The notes under the pieces were generated by a model, which saw only the letters and a list, made by a program, of their open reading frames with translations, ran no database searches and was not told the origin of the DNA. Both the position numbers and the translations under genes were made by a program. DNA of 15,320 bases, from positions 1-15,320 of the forward strand of contig JALOMS010000026.1 in assembly GCA_025455345.1 (NCBI GenBank), read 5' to 3'. The stretch is from Thermoflexibacter sp. GTDB lineage: Bacteria > Bacteroidota > Bacteroidia > Cytophagales > Thermoflexibacteraceae. This document shows, one piece after another, positions 14,624 to 15,320 of the stretch. Every line of letters begins with the position of its first letter. The first letter of the stretch is position 1.

Positions 14624-15320
14624 TGAACAGCAGTAGCGTGTGAATGTTTAGCGTTATAGATCCCAACTAAGGCTATGTCTTTCGCTGTGTGTGAGAGTTG
14701 GCAGCGGGTGATATTGTAGACTTGACTGGCTGCAAAAGCGGTCCTATGCAGTGCGACTAGTTACGTCATCGGAAGTATCTAGATTTTCAATTCGACTGTG
14801 CTTTGAATATGGTTATGAATTTAGTGGTTCGATTAGACATGGGTCGACATAAATCTGCTACATTCTGTATCACGCATTTGTGAGTAAATGATTTTGTCTA
14901 TGTTTGTGTGTGTGTTTTTAGTATATATCACATCCAAATTTAAGAGTAAGAACAACGATCAGACTTACAACAATTATATAAGGTAAATAATTACGAAATT
15001 TTTGCACCCGATCTCTCCCGTGAGTCTGTCAGCTCACCTAGCCGTCAGGTACACAATAAACACACGCACACACTTGTGGGCAGCGTGTAGATCGTTAACG
15101 AATTCAGTTCTACATTAGTGGGTGATAATCATGACAGTCACGAAAGATGTGGCTTCATAAAATAATTGTCTCCCCAGCAGGAGCTTAAGTATTGGGAAGC
15201 CTTTGCTAAGTTCACAGCGCAGGGCAGTAACGGCAACAATTAGGAGGCCGTATGTTTTTTGTTACAATGTTACACAGTATTTGTTTCTAAATAGCTTGTG
15301 ATATTGAAGTAACTTCAAAA
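14624..15320. other. 697-bp tail without recognisable genes, unlike the rest of the window
   Basis: I see no convincing gene, RNA or mobile-element protein here. No long reading frame is open on either strand, although coding density up to 14623 is high. There is a GT-rich tract near 14904-14915 and a CA-rich tract near 15061-15073, complementary in type and about 150 bp apart. A short hairpin, GTGAG at 15020-15024 and CTCAC at 15033-15037, is present. The base mix appears richer in G and C than the intergenic DNA elsewhere in the window. The stretch begins where the SNF2 frame breaks. It could be foreign or host DNA joined in assembly, a non-coding insertion, or a degraded segment. Confidence 0.6.

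Noticed and set aside
14828..14842. GGTTCGATT resembling a tRNA T-loop in the tail
   Set aside because: The flanking bases cannot form a T-arm stem, and no anticodon or acceptor arm was found.

Overview
The window looks like a chromosomal, mostly housekeeping stretch of an AT-rich, aerobic member of the Bacteroidota, probably Cytophagales-like. The grounds are the protein families (BatD, a LytS-type kinase with an N-terminal TPR region, a ClpP with WG-x-VDD and NRDYWM motifs, a short NodB-type deacetylase), the absence of clear Shine-Dalgarno sequences, and several upstream matches to the Bacteroidota -7 promoter element TAnnTTTG. HemF uses oxygen, so the organism is expected to respire aerobically. 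No tRNA, rRNA, CRISPR array, transposase or phage gene was seen.

Layout. Positions 1-2647 carry three leftward genes: trpA (its 3' end runs off the window), a ClpP-family peptidase and an APH/ACAD10-11-like kinase. Each of the two gaps between them holds an inverted repeat. Positions 2896-5521 are rightward: an SLC45-like sugar transporter, a small unknown membrane protein and hemF. Positions 5555-11972 are leftward: a NodB-type deacetylase 6 bp behind atpG, then a stand-alone BatD, bioB and a membrane TPR histidine kinase. A rightward membrane-anchored TPR protein (12183-13043) diverges from the kinase and converges on a leftward SNF2 ATPase (13067-14623).

The SNF2 gene has a complete ATPase core but no N-terminal half. 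Upstream of its first ATG there are only eight in-frame sense codons before a stop. From about 14624 to 15320 no convincing gene is visible. This tail has GT/CA-rich simple tracts and resembles neither the coding nor the intergenic DNA to its left. It is the strongest anomaly in the window. An assembly chimera, a junction with foreign (perhaps host) DNA, or a real insertion into the gene are all possible, and the sequence alone cannot decide.

How the genes work together. The genes are metabolically mixed: tryptophan, haem and biotin synthesis, the ATP synthase stalk, proteolysis, sugar uptake and envelope sensing. Several are separated from their usual partners: trpA has no trpB directly upstream, atpG has no atpA upstream, batD has no other bat genes beside it, and the kinase has no LytTR regulator in the window. 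The most coherent regulatory signal is a set of TAnnTTTG boxes, three of which end 55-56 nt before a start codon (hemF, atpG, bioB). I did not find a convincing new multi-gene system. The findings are candidates of modest strength.
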